From: Botryotinia globosa
Lineage: Eukaryota > Ascomycota > Leotiomycetes > Helotiales > Sclerotiniaceae
Reading direction: 5' to 3'
Assembly (NCBI GenBank): GCA_014898425.1
Contig: RCSZ01000020.1
Location: 248,001 to 312,000, forward strand
Length of the DNA: 64,000 nucleotides
Shown: in pieces, positions 46,527 to 59,999 of the stretch
How the letters are laid out: each line of letters opens with the position of its first letter
Position numbering within the stretch: the first letter of the stretch is position 1
Translations under genes and position numbers: made by a program
Notes under the pieces: generated by a model
What the model was told of the DNA's origin: nothing
The model's database searches: none
The model's input: only the letters and a program-made list of their open reading frames with translations

Positions 46527-46908
46527 AGAAACACTTCCCTCTTCCAGAAGGGAAAATAAGTACGAAGCGAGAGAAAATGGTGAAAACTGTTCTACTATAA
46601 GAATGAAAATGGGGATGCATAGAATACTCTTCTACCAGCAGTATTTCTAACTGTCTTCACTATGCAAGTCCATATTTGTCACGTGCATTCTTGGAGATGA
46701 CGCTAAAAATTCACCTGTCCAATTCAATCTCCACAAATTATTGAGGCGGGGGTGGAGGGAGTACACCTAAACACAGGTACGTTCACCGCAACCGAAATTC
46801 AAAGTCCATCGTCTTCTATTCACTTATAGAGAGAAAAGTAAACCTCGAAATTCTTTTGAAATTAGAATTTCGAACATAGCTCCACAGACTACCGACTGGG
46901 CAGTCGAG

Positions 46909-49609
46909 ATGGCCACAACTAAAGACGAATACGAAGAGATGAACAACCAGATGTCACGAATGGGCTTGAAGGGTCCTTATAATCCAGCAAATGTCTATCC
47001 TGGATCTCGTTTTACTCCGAGCTCGAAGCCCACATCAGAAGAAGTTCGTGAGAAGGCTCGATTATCATCACAGAAGATATTATCGGATTGGAATACATTG
47101 CGGAACATTGTTCAATCTCATGCCGATACATTGGAGAAGCGTTGGATGTAGAAGTCGAGAAATAAACAGAGGGAAATGCTCTTGGAAGCTTGGCCCAATA
47201 TGTCTACTACACATCGTCCTGATTACGAGGCATTTAGACAGGAGTGTACCGGACGCATACTTATGGGACTCTCGAAATTTCAGGAAGCTTACAAATGGCC
47301 TTATATCAACCTGCAAGACCTCAGTAGAAAGTCTCTAGTCATCTTCATCACTAGTCGAGGACACAACCCTCCAAGCGCATTTGCTCGCGCAGACCTTAAC
47401 GCAACACACCTCGGAACTGTTGCGCATTTTATTCCTGAGCCAGCTTTCCTTCCCTTTCAGACACTTCTCTTGGATGGTGATAAAGTGGAAACATATGGAA
47501 GATTAGTTGCATGGGAGGAGGACGATGCTGCTACTGATCTGATGTTTACAGAAAGACAATTCAGCCATGTTGACGGTTTGAAAGCATTTGAACTCCAAGA
47601 AAGAATATATCCTTTCCTCATCAGATGTTGCGAGCTTATTCTTCACGACTTCACCAAATCGGGTGCTTTGCTTGACCCAAGTATTCCAACAGGTATTGCA
47701 TCGGATCCTATCATTACCCCGGAGCCTCCTACAGCCGCCATTGCCGAGATACTTCCATCTTTGGCCACCATTTCAGCAGAAGCACCGTATCGTTTACCAG
47801 CGAATATCGATTTTGAGCGGCTCCGGGAAATCTTTGCAGCAAGACTTTCAGCAGCAGAAGACTATCTCTTTGATTTGAGGGAGGATCCTGGATTTTTTGC
47901 TGACATCATTAGCGATTGGAGCGAGCATCGGAATGATGCATTGTTAGACACAAATGGTAACCCACATCCGACTGTATCACACACTCAGGACTCTGGGGCC
48001 GCGTGGTCAGAAACATCATCGGTGACGGATATTCTAGCTACGAGACCTAGTTTCTCCTTCATCAACAAGCTGCTCTATTATGCACATTGATGGAAAAATA
48101 CAAGGATGAAATTTCGTACAACAAGCAAATTCCCAAGGAGTACGTCATTGCCATTTTAAAGCTCAAGGAACTTTAAGGATACATCCCTTTCCTAATACAC
48201 ACAATTTCGAAGCTAACTATTTCGAAGTCTCAAGATAAGTGCCGAAGCACCGATCAACTATCTCCAGAATATCCAATCCTCACCACCTCTCCGACATCAC
48301 TTTACACGTGCTCCGCAAGCTCCCGGTACAATCAACATGCATATAATTCCAAAAGATGAGAGAAGTCCATTTTTTCCACAAACCATGGGGCCTGTTATTG
48401 ATTTTATGGGATCGGGAAAAACGAGATTTATTTGGATTGACAAATGTCATCGACGCATTCGAACAACTGATGCAGGATCCAGAAGAAAGCAAGAACATAT
48501 CTTCATATATTGCCGATAGATTCTCAGATCTAGCCATATTATTTCGAGCTCTTTCTGAAGTGGACAATTATCAACCTTGGGCTGCGACTTTTGACAAGTA
48601 CAATGTAAGAATCTCCTTCACTTTTTCCGGCCCCTGTCATAGTCCAAATTCTAGTTCGTATGTTTTCGAGAAAGAAGGGATTCTCACATATTAAAGACTC
48701 ACTTGCAACTTACCTGATGAGACTACTCTATGGAACCCACAGCTGTCTTTTGATTTTCCAAAATTAGGTCACGAGCTTACTATTGATTTGCAGAAAAACC
48801 ACCAGGGAGAAGTGCTCAGAATCACAATGACAGATTTTGTCTTCAACAAGGATTATCTTCCGTATATAGACTCTGTATTGAGAGGCATTTTACCATACTG
48901 TATGCCGGGTGATGGCAAATTCAAATATCCTGTCAATAAGAAGCGTACAAAACAAAGCACGGAACAGATGATCTTGGCTGAGAAAAACCTCGACTTTTTC
49001 TGGGAGAAGTTTGATGCTAACTGGAAAAAATTGACGAGGAAAAACATCGATGGGTGCTTTGGAGGACATCCACCAAGAAAGAGAGGAGAGATTCAAATAA
49101 CTTCATCATGGGTTAAGTCCTTGCCGATTAAAGCTACAACAAAAATTCAACAAGCCTCAAGCACCCAAGAATGGGCACATTATGAGGAAAAGACCAAATT
49201 CAAGACAAAATCGAAGAAAGCAAAATACAAGACCAGAGGGTCCACACAGCCACTCACGCAGCCTGAAGTTCAACCTGAGGCTCAACCTGAGAACCCCAAA
49301 CCACAGTCCAATGTCTAACATTCTAAAGTCAATATCCCTCATCATCTTATGCGAGTGTTCAATACATTATTCTTCCAACCTGGTCAGAACAATACACCAG
49401 GCGACGTCCCTTGGGTAGAATTCCTAAAGGCAATGGGAGAAATGGGCTTTGCTGCACAGAAACTATATGGAAGCGTTTGGCAATTCACACCTGCTTCTAA
49501 GGAGACAGCGGTGAAGATAGGATCTGAAAAAAGTATTCAGTTTCATGAGCCGCATCCGGGCGTCAAGATTAATTTTGTCATTGCTCGGAGAAGGGAAGAA
49601 GGTCGATGA
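46909..49609 (+). pseudogene. second large fungal gene of unknown function, interrupted by stops and frameshifts
   Basis: Coding signal starts MATTKDEYEEMNNQMSRMG and continues in the same frame beyond a TAG at 47149-47151 (RWM-stop-KSRNKQREMLLEAWPNM) to 48090. It then shifts frame at MEKYKDEISYNKQIPKEY (48089-48172) and again at LWDREKRDLFGLTNV (about 48395-48600). After a likely GTAAGA intron at about 48606 it resumes at ETTLWNPQLSFDF (about 48720) and ends with LFFQPGQN...SIQFHEPHPGVKI at 49609. The order and the conserved-looking C-terminus argue for one ancestral gene of roughly 800-900 residues. TAG could come from CAG or AAG. Function unknown; part of the same decaying block as its left neighbour. 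Confidence 0.6.
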
Positions 49610-50151
49610 GAAGTTTTGGATGGTGGGGTGGTATGTTCGAGGAGGAATAGTGGAGTTTACAATTGATTGAATAGATCTTACAGCGTTGGAAAGGTAATTT
49701 GAACTGCGTCACACCAGAATTTCAAAAATATGACCCTTGGACGCCATCTATTTCGCCTGTCGTATGAAGCTCGAGAGTTAGTATAGAATCGGTTGGATTG
49801 GTGTCTGAAAGGAGTCATAGATTTAGAGGAAAGGGTGTCCTTTTGAGTAACTAAAAGTCATTATCTGGAGATGAATAACACATTCATATCAAGTTGAAGC
49901 CCCCCAATCATGGCCTGTATTTGACTTCATAGATTTTGCGAGGCTAGCTAGACATGCACATAGTCAAAGTAAATGGATGTCTCTTGATTAATAAGGCCTT
50001 GAAGAGAAAATGCAGTCGGATTGTTCTTATTTAACTCCCAAAGTGTATCCACCAACATCACCGGAACACATCGGAATCTGGAAAATACCTGACAGATCTA
50101 ATCACTCTCAAGACTTTGCCAGTCCGTGCAAAAACCCCTCATCCGCACTTC
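49610..50151. other. intergenic, no gene seen
   Basis: Space between the 3' ends of a plus-strand and a minus-strand gene. No features recognised. Confidence 0.5.
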
Positions 50152-51339
50152 TTATTTGTATTGATATCTCGCCCAATCCTCCATCTTTGCTCGGAACTGA
50201 TTGACAGCATGTCTCGTGACACCAGGACTACTGTCGTAAGTTTCCCAGGTCAAGATCTCGGAATCAGCCCACTTGACCAAGAATTTACTGTCCAACTTAG
50301 TTTCCTTGTTTTGCTGATCTTCAAAAAGGATTTCGTATTCCTTCTTTGGCTTTATCTTTCCATGACCCTTGGTGTTGCGTTGCCAGTAGTCCTTCACAGC
50401 CCTCGCATCAACGTTTTGAATGTTGACCCAGCTGGGTTCTATTTCGGGTCCCCAATGAACAAGACACTGTGGACCAGTTTCTTGTTTCTCGATGATGTAG
50501 ATGGTCGAGAATGAAAATTCGATATTTGGAGAGAATGCAACCATGTACAGAGGTGTGCCGTCTGCCTTTACGTCTTTGCGCATGAGTCCCTTGTGAATAC
50601 GCAAAGCCGATGGAGTTTTAGCTTTGCCCCTGTTGGCAGCTGCGATTTGATTTTCGCTCGAGCTTGCAGTAGCGTTTTGATGTTTTTGACCAGGCGCACG
50701 TATTTGAGGCGCAAGTTTCGGAATCACACGATATATCTCTTGTTCTAATCATGAAGTCAGTATTTGTGAGGTCCCAAGAGCTGAAGACAAGAAGCAGAAC
50801 TTACCATCATTCTCAAGGATATCATCTCTTGTCGACATATGAGTAACAGCTTCTTTTGGTACACTTGGCCAGATCAACCACTCAGAGCCTACTCTTTTCT
50901 GTCTAGCAGATTTCTCATCTCCGTCTTCATTCTCGTCTCCATCCCACATTTCCAGAGCGCGCAACCAGTCAGACGCTTTGAAAATAGCACACTTCCTCAT
51001 TTCCTCACATCTGCCGTCTAATGTGTACATCACTAATAAACCATCCTCGCTTGTCATGATCTCGTTTTCTGCAGCCTCGATATCATCAGTCGCTGTGACA
51101 TAAACACTGGGAGGATTTCTTCTAGGTCCGTTCGCGGCACCATAATGAAGAGGGAGAAAACTGCTCGCAGTCTTGCGGCTGAGACTTAGGATATCGTAAG
51201 GGCGGAAACCAATATCCCAAGGAGTGAGGGACTTCTGTAGTTTAGAAGACTTTCTTCCTTGGACTTGATCATTGGAGGGATCGTGGACGATGTAGAGAGA
51301 TTGGGGAACGTTGTTCGGAGGGTGACGGAGGGCGTCCAT
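50152..51339 (-). CDS. putative tandem chromodomain-like protein
   Basis: Exon 1 (51339-50805) and exon 2 (50744-50152) join over a 60-nt intron (GTAAGT donor, ATTAG acceptor) to 375 aa. The C-terminal 120 residues look like two chromo-type beta modules. The first, near 258-300, is YIIEKQETGPQCLVHWGPE...SWV. The second, near 314-365, is EYEILFEDQ...KFLVKWADSEILTWETYD, with the classic FLVKW...TWE core at 333-346. Chromodomains read methylated histone tails, and the aromatic cage positions Tyr/Trp/Tyr are partly present in the second module. The N-terminal half is an uncharacterised region with acidic linker DGDENEDGDE. A role in chromatin is inference. Retroelement-derived chromodomains are a possible origin, but no pol sequence is nearby. 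Confidence 0.6.
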
Positions 51340-52747
51340 GACTGTTTGATTGACTCGAATAGCTGGAAACTGTGGTTTTATTAATTCTCAGATGAATGGG
51401 GAGAACTCTTGATGACTGCTAGGCGGTAGGAACATGACAATTTATATAGGATAGGATTGGAGCTGTGCAGGTAACACGCCAAGAATATTCTAGCAACTAT
51501 ACCATTGTCTAGTAGAAGTCAGGTCTTCGATGGTCAATAAAGAATGTACATAACGAGAACCCTCGATGCTTGTCTCAAGTCAGGCAAAGAAAGAATAAGA
51601 CTCGAATGTACGGGATTAAAATCCCATTTGTCAAGGGTAGAACAGGATTACAAGTAAGGAAGTGAATATTCTAAACTGTACGATAATGGCTCATATAGAA
51701 AGGATAAGGCAATTGATCACAGTCATGGTAATGTAGAACAAAAAGATTCGATGCTCATTTCGGATACTCTCGTAGTTTCTTTGGTCAAATAATCTAGACA
51801 ATGGTATCTTAATTGCGCAAAGAAGAAATTGGATTTAGCTAGTAACCACAATTATGACTTCAACGAAAGCCTTCTCGTTCACATTCAAAGGTAATAACTA
51901 TGAAATATCCTCGTAGAATCAATTTTGTACAATCTGGGGGCGATTATTGATGAAGTATTTCATTCAAAGCTCCTTCTTTTAATCAGTATATGCATGATTA
52001 TTCTGGCAGTCTCTTCAAAACCTATCACACATCAATACGAGCTTCACTTCTTAGGCTCCTCTACGTAATGTAAATGGTGTCATGTGACATATTTAAGCTT
52101 AACCTCACCATGCCGTGACATATAACAACTTTCATTATCTGAAAGTTGTTTATTCTGCTCCATCTGTTCATCCAGAAGGATCTCAGACTATACTAGTATG
52201 TATCTATATCTTTATTTAGAGTACTTCACAACAGTGACACTAGGAAAAGTTGATGAAGAAAAAGTGACCATTCTGATAATCACCAAAATAAGAGCATCCA
52301 GCCTAAATCCAAAACTTATGTTATCCAGCCTAAATCCAAAACTTATGTTCGTCAATTAGTTTCAAATTAGATATTCACATCAACATCAGAAGTAATAGAA
52401 CAGTGGATTTGAACAATAATCTACTCAAAAAATGTTGGGTGTCCTCGAGTAGTGCTTGTACAGAAGAGTTAGAAATACATGTGGGCTGTCGCTAAGCAAT
52501 TCGGTAAACCTCAATAGTTGAAAAAGGGAGCCAATCAGAAAAGATAGAGCTTCTACCATGGGAGACCAGAGCAACCAAAGTGGTTAAATCTAGTGCACAG
52601 CCCCTCATATTAATTCAAAGGTAAAGTCTTTCTTCAATCCTTCAATTAAATAGTTGCAGCAGAGGTCCTTGCATCGATTTCTGCAACCTTTTGCCGTTTA
52701 CTTTATCTATCAAACCACTTACTTTTATTTCAAACCTCAAAGCAAAG
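51340..52747. other. intergenic, no convincing gene
   Basis: A duplicated 27-bp phrase (ATCCAGCCTAAATCCAAAACTTATG) occurs at about 52290 and 52323. Nothing else is recognised. Confidence 0.45.
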
Positions 52748-53092
52748 ATGAATGACATTGAGGAAGCTCAATTCTTCCTTGACCTAGGTCAAGTAAACAA
52801 AACCATGGCCTGGCCCTCTCTTGAAGGTTGGCTAACCTTTCATTGTCCCCTCAAATACTGCATCATCCTCTCCTGCAATGTGTTTGATCAGTGAAATTTT
52901 ATTGAGACTGACTGAATTGTGATCATAGCAAAGGAGTATTTTGAATACCAAAACAGATTGGATGATGAGGCGCGTAGGCTGCAGAACCAGAAAAGATTGG
53001 AAGATGAGGCGCGTAGGCTGGCACATAAACGTCGCAGAATGGCAAAAATGAGAGCGAGGAGGCAAAGAAGACAGAATTCAAAGAAGCAATAA
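52748..53092 (+). CDS. small basic protein, possible transposase-derived fragment
   Basis: Two exons, 52748-52826 and 52929-53092, join over a 102-nt intron (GTTGGC...CATAG) to give 80 aa. The start MNDIEEAQFFLD resembles the N-terminal helix that opens many pogo/Fot1-type transposases. The C-terminus is a charged coiled coil in which a RLxDEARRL block is duplicated (27-bp DNA repeats at 52955-52981 and 52994-53020), ending in an Arg/Lys-rich tail. No DDE catalytic core lies between, so if transposase-derived it is an internally deleted or co-opted fragment. Splice sites and frame agree, but no other evidence of expression is visible. Confidence 0.4.
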
Positions 53093-53155
53093 ATACTCAC
53101 ACAAGGTAAGAGTATAATCTATTCATTTTCTTGATGCATCAAAGCCATCTAACCT

Positions 53156-53476
53156 CTATAAAAATAGAAGTACCCGCCCACGATCATCTCCTTTCCCATC
53201 CCAATACGACTTCTTAATACCCTTCGGCGTCCTTCTCCTCCGTCTATCAGCACTGCTGCTTCTCAATCTAACCACATCATCGATAAGTCCCATAGCCAAC
53301 AATCTTTCTACGAATTCAACAACCGAATACCGTTGCAATGTTGATTTACGGGTGTCTGGACATGGAGTGATGAAAATGCGAGGAATTAGGAGATTGAGAG
53401 TCAACTTAAGAGGGAATATATGCCAGAAAGGAATGGATTTTGGCTGGTGAGGTACCTCATACTTTGTGCACAACAA
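53156..53476 (-). CDS. doubtful small hypothetical protein
   Basis: A 106-codon frame with a helical segment (VVEFVERLLAMGLIDDVVRL) and an Arg-rich stretch. No family is recognised and the start is uncertain. It is convergent with the small basic gene, with 63 bp between the stops. It could be a chance frame. Confidence 0.25.
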   Translation of the reverse strand: MLCTKYEVPHQPKSIPFWHIFPLKLTLNLLIPRIFITPCPDTRKSTLQRYSVVEFVERLLAMGLIDDVVRLRSSSADRRRRRTPKGIKKSYWDGKGDDRGRVLLFL

Positions 53477-56400
53477 TTCTTCATTTCAGAATCTTGTTTC
53501 TCCCTGCGGTCTCATTGTATTTTCTTTGGTCATCGCTCTTTAGCATTGGAGTTTCGGGGGTGTCTCTGCCGGAAGAGCTGCTTTTAATGTAGATGGAGGA
53601 CTTCAATTACACTGCTTTGACAATCATTTATTCTGAAATGTGTGTACGCCACAACCGTGAAACAATACTACCGCAACGTGAACTTTCTACCATCTCGCTC
53701 TTGTAGTTTCACATGTGTGTAATGTATCAAAATACTCTACCACCATTCTCTCTTTATTAGACTCAATCATTATAGGCTAATTGTTTGTACTTTCAATGCA
53801 GATTCATCGCAGACAACTGATATACAAGAACGAAGCCGTCGACCCAAACAAAATCGACATCAAACTTTCAAAAATACGGTGAGAAATTCAATTCGAAAAG
53901 AATACTAGTGTGTCAGGAGATTTGTTAGATCAGCGCTAGCACAGGAGAATGTCTCAGTGGGTTCTTCCTATATCGACACCCACCTTCGAAGGTTTTCACG
54001 CCTCTTGGAAAAGGAATGCCCTTCAGCCCGTGCAGTCCTTGAAAAATCAGTCTTCACCCGAATTCTTCTCATAGAAGCTACCATCTTCGGTCGCTAAAGC
54101 CTCTTATACTACCATGGATACAGATATTGGGATGAATAGACACCGCACATAGAGTTTGATCCAGCTTTTCGCAGATAGAAACATCGGAATCGACACTAAA
54201 ATACGATACAAGACTATAACCGCGTATGCACACGCAATAGACCACCATCATTAGAGTATGATCTTGGTCTGACTGGTAATGTTATGTGTGATATATATTC
54301 ACAGCGTCTCGGCACACCTCAATCTAGTCTGTTGAGCTCGATAGACTCACTAGATCACTGTGAAAGTTTGCTGTGGAAAGATCCTGAGTAATTTCTCTGT
54401 CTCAGAAGCATTTAAGGTAAAAGAAAACTTGCTAATGCTTTCTTTGGCATAAAGCTAACTCAGGAGATGCAATAGGCTAAAAATCCATACTAATAACAAG
54501 ACAATCAATACGTGGCAGGGCCGGAAGCGGTGTTTCCTTTCCTTCTTGCCGACGCGAGAGCCGCATTTCTCTTCTTCTTTCCGAAACATATTGTACTATT
54601 ATGGAACCGACTTGAGCTTGGGAATTAGAGCCCGGAGCCTTAGCGGCAGATGGCTAGTGAGGAAAAACACTAGGAATAGCCCATCTTGCTGAGCCTCCCA
54701 CGATGTTCCCGGCGGAAAGCTGTGTAGACCTATACAAAGCTCAAAGGAAGGATGAAAAACAAAGTAAATTACAGAACCAGCAATTGGGACAAAAAGCTAC
54801 TCGTAATTCGACAAATTCGAAGCCATGACAGCTCGGAGTACCACACTCATATCAAATCACATGCTGGACTTGTGATTTGCTAGCTTTCTTGGCATTCCAG
54901 ACACATCCACGAAGCCAATGAGGAATAGAAGTGGAATGGAAGACCTTGGCAATTGCATATTTGTGTACTCAATCATGGTCAAGGAAGGAGGTATTGGGTG
55001 CTATCAGTAAAGTCAACAGAAGTTGCAACAAAGGCTTACTTGATGATAGGATAGAATTCAAGACTATATACGAAAAGACAAAGGAGTAGCCACTTATGCA
55101 AAGAATATAATTGTCATATCTGACTGAGCGGTATCCGCAAAAACCGACATAGTGATTAACAAAAGCATTTAGTATGCTAGCTTTGTTATACTGTACTGGA
55201 TATTAGAGCAGGTTAGAAGCTGTAGTACTGTAGATATGACGGTATAATCTGTTTCTAAAGACTAAAAGCTTGAAGAGCCGTATATACCTGGAAAATTCAG
55301 ACGTATAGCAGCCCTTGTGGTGCGGTCCTTTATCCGCTTCCATTTCAGCCGTAGCTGTAATCATTAGACCAACGTTCCTTCGGGACTACCTAATGCGTAG
55401 TCTACATTGTTTAACAGGAGTTTATGAAGACAATGTCCAATCTACTTGCAAAATTCTGCATCACAAGCCTCCTCAATGATTCTTGATTTTCGGCTATACA
55501 TGTAATTAGCGTCTTGGAGTTTATCTAGACTAGAATGACGCGCGGATATCCATTAACAAATCTTTAGACTCTAATCAAAGCAACATTTTTATTATTTCCA
55601 ACGATTTATGTACTATTGAATAATATGCAATGGATTTCTTATCATTTCTACTCTGGTTTACGCCAAACACGCGAGATACTTTTGATATATCGTGAGAACT
55701 CGTGCTGTTTGTTGTGAACTTCTAATTTAGTACCTAGATTTTAACTGTCAAGCCGGGAATTTATACTTGTTCCACCCAATTTCATTAGTAAAACAACCTA
55801 TTTATAAAGAAAGTATTATTAGTATGTATCAGAATATGAAGAACTGTAGAATCTCGCTTAGATGTTTGTGTCATGTGACTTGTTTAACTCCCTTTGTTGA
55901 ATACAACATTAATATAATACAATACTCATTAGAATCTGTATAAACGATAATTACATCTTATTTAATTCATGCAAAGCTTCGAACAGGAAATTTTAATTCC
56001 TTTGAGATGTTCTTATACTTATCAGAATTCATCATGAAGAAATACAGACTTTCGAAGGTGAATGAAAGGATAATACTAGACTAATAATGAAATATCGCTA
56101 GAAAGCAGAATAAGTCGACTGAAGTTCCATTTGAGATCTCTTTAGACTTAATAAGTTGCTATTCAAGCTCTTAGGCATAGTATCTACTTTATCATTTGTT
56201 CAGTATCTCGAAAGTCGATGTTGACTTTGAAGAATATTATTAAACAAATGAAGAACAGTGAGACGAGACTGGCTTTTCAAAATTATCTAGTCTCAATCAT
56301 CGAGAAGCTTTTAGCTTTTAGAGTTAATAGAGTTTGAATTCGAGGCCATCTTGAACAGATTGATTATTACATTCTTATATTTACTCTGATATATTTATAT

Positions 56401-57094
56401 CATTTCTTTTTAAATCAATGTCTGAAAGCTTACAAGCATCTGTGCTTAGAATTATTAGATGACAGCTTTTAATGGACTTCTCTATACTAGAGATTGAACC
56501 ACTTCGAACTTATACATGAGATGATCTTCAATTATATTCGGAAACTATGAACAAGAAAACGTTAGATCATGTGATACTGATAATATTTCTCATAATAATA
56601 ACCTTATATGGGAAAATTTCATATCTTGACATCTTGACTATTTATCGTCTAATGAAACAGCTATTTTAATCTAAAGTAGTACTTTCAGCGTTTGATATTA
56701 TCTTTTCCATCTAATAATATCATTTGTTCTTTCTTATTGAGATTTCAGAATACTATACGTTTCAGATAATACAGTAGAAATCCAGACTGAAATACAAGCA
56801 ATTGAGAAGTTCATCTAAATTAAAGGGCCTGAAATTTCAAAAGTCTCATGCACTTTGGAAAGATCCACGCAAGAAATGCAATTCAAGTCTGAAGCTTTTC
56901 ATGGATTCTGAATTTGAGATTGAAATATTATTGTTCATATCAAATGTTACAAGCGACGTGAAAGAGATATAAGACTTGGTTGTGAAGCCATATAGCTGGC
57001 TTAGTGTCTTTCAGTAAGGAGGACATTGAGCCAGGAGCAATTAGTCAGATTAGTAATAAGCCGTGCTGAGCCTATCGAGCAAGAAGTCTTACAT
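53477..57094. other. gene-poor region grading into AT-rich repeat remnants
   Basis: From 53477 to about 55500 the composition is ordinary and no exon chain can be built. From about 55500 AT content rises, and the sequence looks like eroded retroelement 3' sequence leading to the polypurine tract at 57095. Confidence 0.4.
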
Positions 57095-57206
57095 AAAGGA
57101 GGAGATGTCAATAGTACATAGAGCTTTATATTTGAGGATAATTATTAGTTTTATGACTAGAGTTCCAAGAATTGTAATTAGTTCTATTCTCATCCAACTC
57201 TGATTC
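57095..57206 (+). mobile_element. polypurine tract and LTR start of an older retroelement remnant
   Basis: AAAGGAGGAGA (57095-57105) followed directly by TGTCAATAGTACA looks like a polypurine tract abutting the 5' end of a 3' LTR. The LTR-like sequence is cut at 57211 by insertion of the copia element, suggesting that element landed in an older LTR. No partner LTR was found. Confidence 0.35.
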
Positions 57207-57211
57207 AAAGC

Positions 57212-57381
57212 TGTCGGGACATCGATTATATAATCAAAGAGGGCACTGTATTAACTAGCGTTGCGCTAGCGCTTCTCTATATATTTAATACCTAGCTTCC
57301 TATAGATAATAATAATCAAAAATGAATATAATTATATAGAATTAAATATTTATATTTATATTAATTAAATTAATATCAATA
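57212..57381 (+). repeat. 5' LTR of the copia element (170 bp)
   Basis: Aligned without gaps in the blocks checked by eye with 62795-62964. Its first 90 bp keep GC-rich patches (for example TTGCGCTAGCGC) that are lost in the 3' copy. Confidence 0.85.
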
Positions 57382-59999
57382 CTAATTAATAATATTACAA
57401 ATTAAAGTCTTAAATTCTATTAAAAGTATTAAATGTTTTTATATAATATTCAGAATTGATAGAAATTCTGAAGAGATTATAAAGAAGATATTATTGTATT
57501 AAATATAATATATTTTTTTTTTGTAATATTAAAAAATATATTCCAAATAATTATATCGGGAAGATATATTCAAGAAATTCGGTTTTATTAAATATAATAA
57601 ATCGATTTTGTATTTATTATATATTTATTTTTATATTATATATTATATTAAATAAAACAAAAACCTTTATTACTCTCTATATTTATAAGAAACTCTTTTA
57701 TATATACAAATATATATATATCTATAATAACTTTCGAAATACTTCTATTTATATATACAATTATATCAAAAAGCAATATTATCTTAATCATTAAGAATAT
57801 TATTGATAAAAACATATATATAGAGGAAAAAAAGGAAAAATACAAGGAATAGTTTAATTTATTAAAAATAATATTAAATAATAAGAAAGCTATTGTTATT
57901 AATAATAAAAAGTTTATCAAATATATTAAATTCAAATATAAATAACATAATTATAAGAATATTAATAATAATAATCTAATAGAGATCTTTCATTATAATT
58001 TCAGGATATTTACAACTATATAATTCCCGAAAATCTATTAGATTTATATATGAAAGCTATATATAATATTATATATTTGAGAAGTATATCTATTAAAAAC
58101 AAATATTGAAATATTTATAATTTTATTTGAATAATTTTGCAAGATTATTATTAATAAATAAATGAAAGTATAAATCCAAAAAGTTTTAAAAGATATTAAT
58201 ATTAAAGAATTCAAATTCAAATTTAGAATTATTTATAAATTTATTAAAAACAATTTTAAATATATAAACAAAAATAATGAAAATAAGTATAATAAGAATA
58301 ACGATATAAAAGATTTTAATAATAGAAATAGTGATAGTAATAAAAACAATAAAGGTTATAAATCCCGAAAGAATAAAATATTAATATTATATTTCAATAT
58401 ATAATCTCTTATTAATTTATTGAATTTCTATATTAATAATAAGAAATATAATAAAAATAACAACAATTTCAATTTCAGATTTTCAATATTTTATAAAATC
58501 TTATAATATATAAAGATATTTATAAATATATATTATAAAATATTTCTAATTATATTTAAAAAGAATATACTTCAATTTTTTTATATTAATTATAGTTTAT
58601 TATTATCAATATTCAAAGAGCTTTATATCTATATATAGAATAATTTCAAAGAAAATGAATATCAATAAAATATATTATCGAAATAGAATAATATTATTCT
58701 AAAATCAATTAAAAAATATATAAAAATAAATTGCTTAATAAATATCTTATAATTATAATCAAGCAATTATATATATTATAATATCAACTTAATTCTATTA
58801 TATAGCAGATATTTTATTTTTATAATAAACTTATATTTATTTATAAAGATATAAAGATATATAATCTAATTTGTTTTAATTTTAAGAAAAAGATATCTGA
58901 TTTAATCAATCAATTGTAATAATTTACTAACATATAAAAGAGATTATATAAAAATAAAAGAAATATAATATTATTTACTAACAGGAAATTCTATAGTAAT
59001 AATAATTATAGTAATAATCAAAATAGTTCTAGAAATCCTAGAAATAATAATAACTTTAAAAACAATTTATATAATAAACAATAATGTTCAGATTCTTTTA
59101 ATCAATAAAATTATTATTGGATATATAAAAAAAAATTAATTAACAAAATATTTTAAAGAAAAATAAAATAAAAATAAATATAAGTATAAAAAAAAGATTA
59201 AAGATAATAATAATAATGTATTTAATAAGTATTATAATTAATAAATGATTAAATATAAGGAAAAGATTATTAATACAAAATCTAATTTAAAGATTGAAAT
59301 AAATCTGTTTTTTATAAACCTTGATATTAAAAATAATATAAATGAAATATTTTTTATAAATTCTGAGTTTATTAATAATTAAGAAGTGTTTAATTAATTA
59401 TTATTCAATATAATATTATATATAATAATTAAAAACCCTATTGAAATTATTTTATTTATAGAAAATGTAATAAATATTTTTTATACAAATTATATAAATA
59501 AAAAATTCTTTAATATATATATTGATAAAATATATATAGAGAAATCTATAATTAAAATTGAATAATATTATATATAAAAACAAATCTATTTAATTGAATA
59601 TAATCTATTAATAATAAAGATTGTAAATATATATTTTGGAAAAGGAATTATAATATCAATAGAATTATTCTAAATCATTATATTATTTAGAAATATCGAT
59701 TTTTATATTATAAATATTGATATTCTATTTCTATTAAGTTTTAAAGATATAGATTATTTTAAAACATTTTATAATAATATTATTAATTAGTTTATTATTT
59801 CAAAAAATGAATACTTTATTATTAAAAAAATATAAGTATATATTTTTAATATAAAGAGTAAATATGAATTAATTTATTCAAAAATTGATTTATTAGAATA
59901 ATTACTATTTAATAATTATAGAATTATAATATCTATATTAATAATTCGATTACTTATTAATATAATGTTTTTATAATATATTATAGTGAGTGGGTTATA

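Noticed and set aside
57648..57935. 95-codon minus-strand frame rich in Ile/Leu/Phe in the AT-rich region
   Set aside because: Composition artefact of almost pure A/T sequence, antisense to the retroelement.
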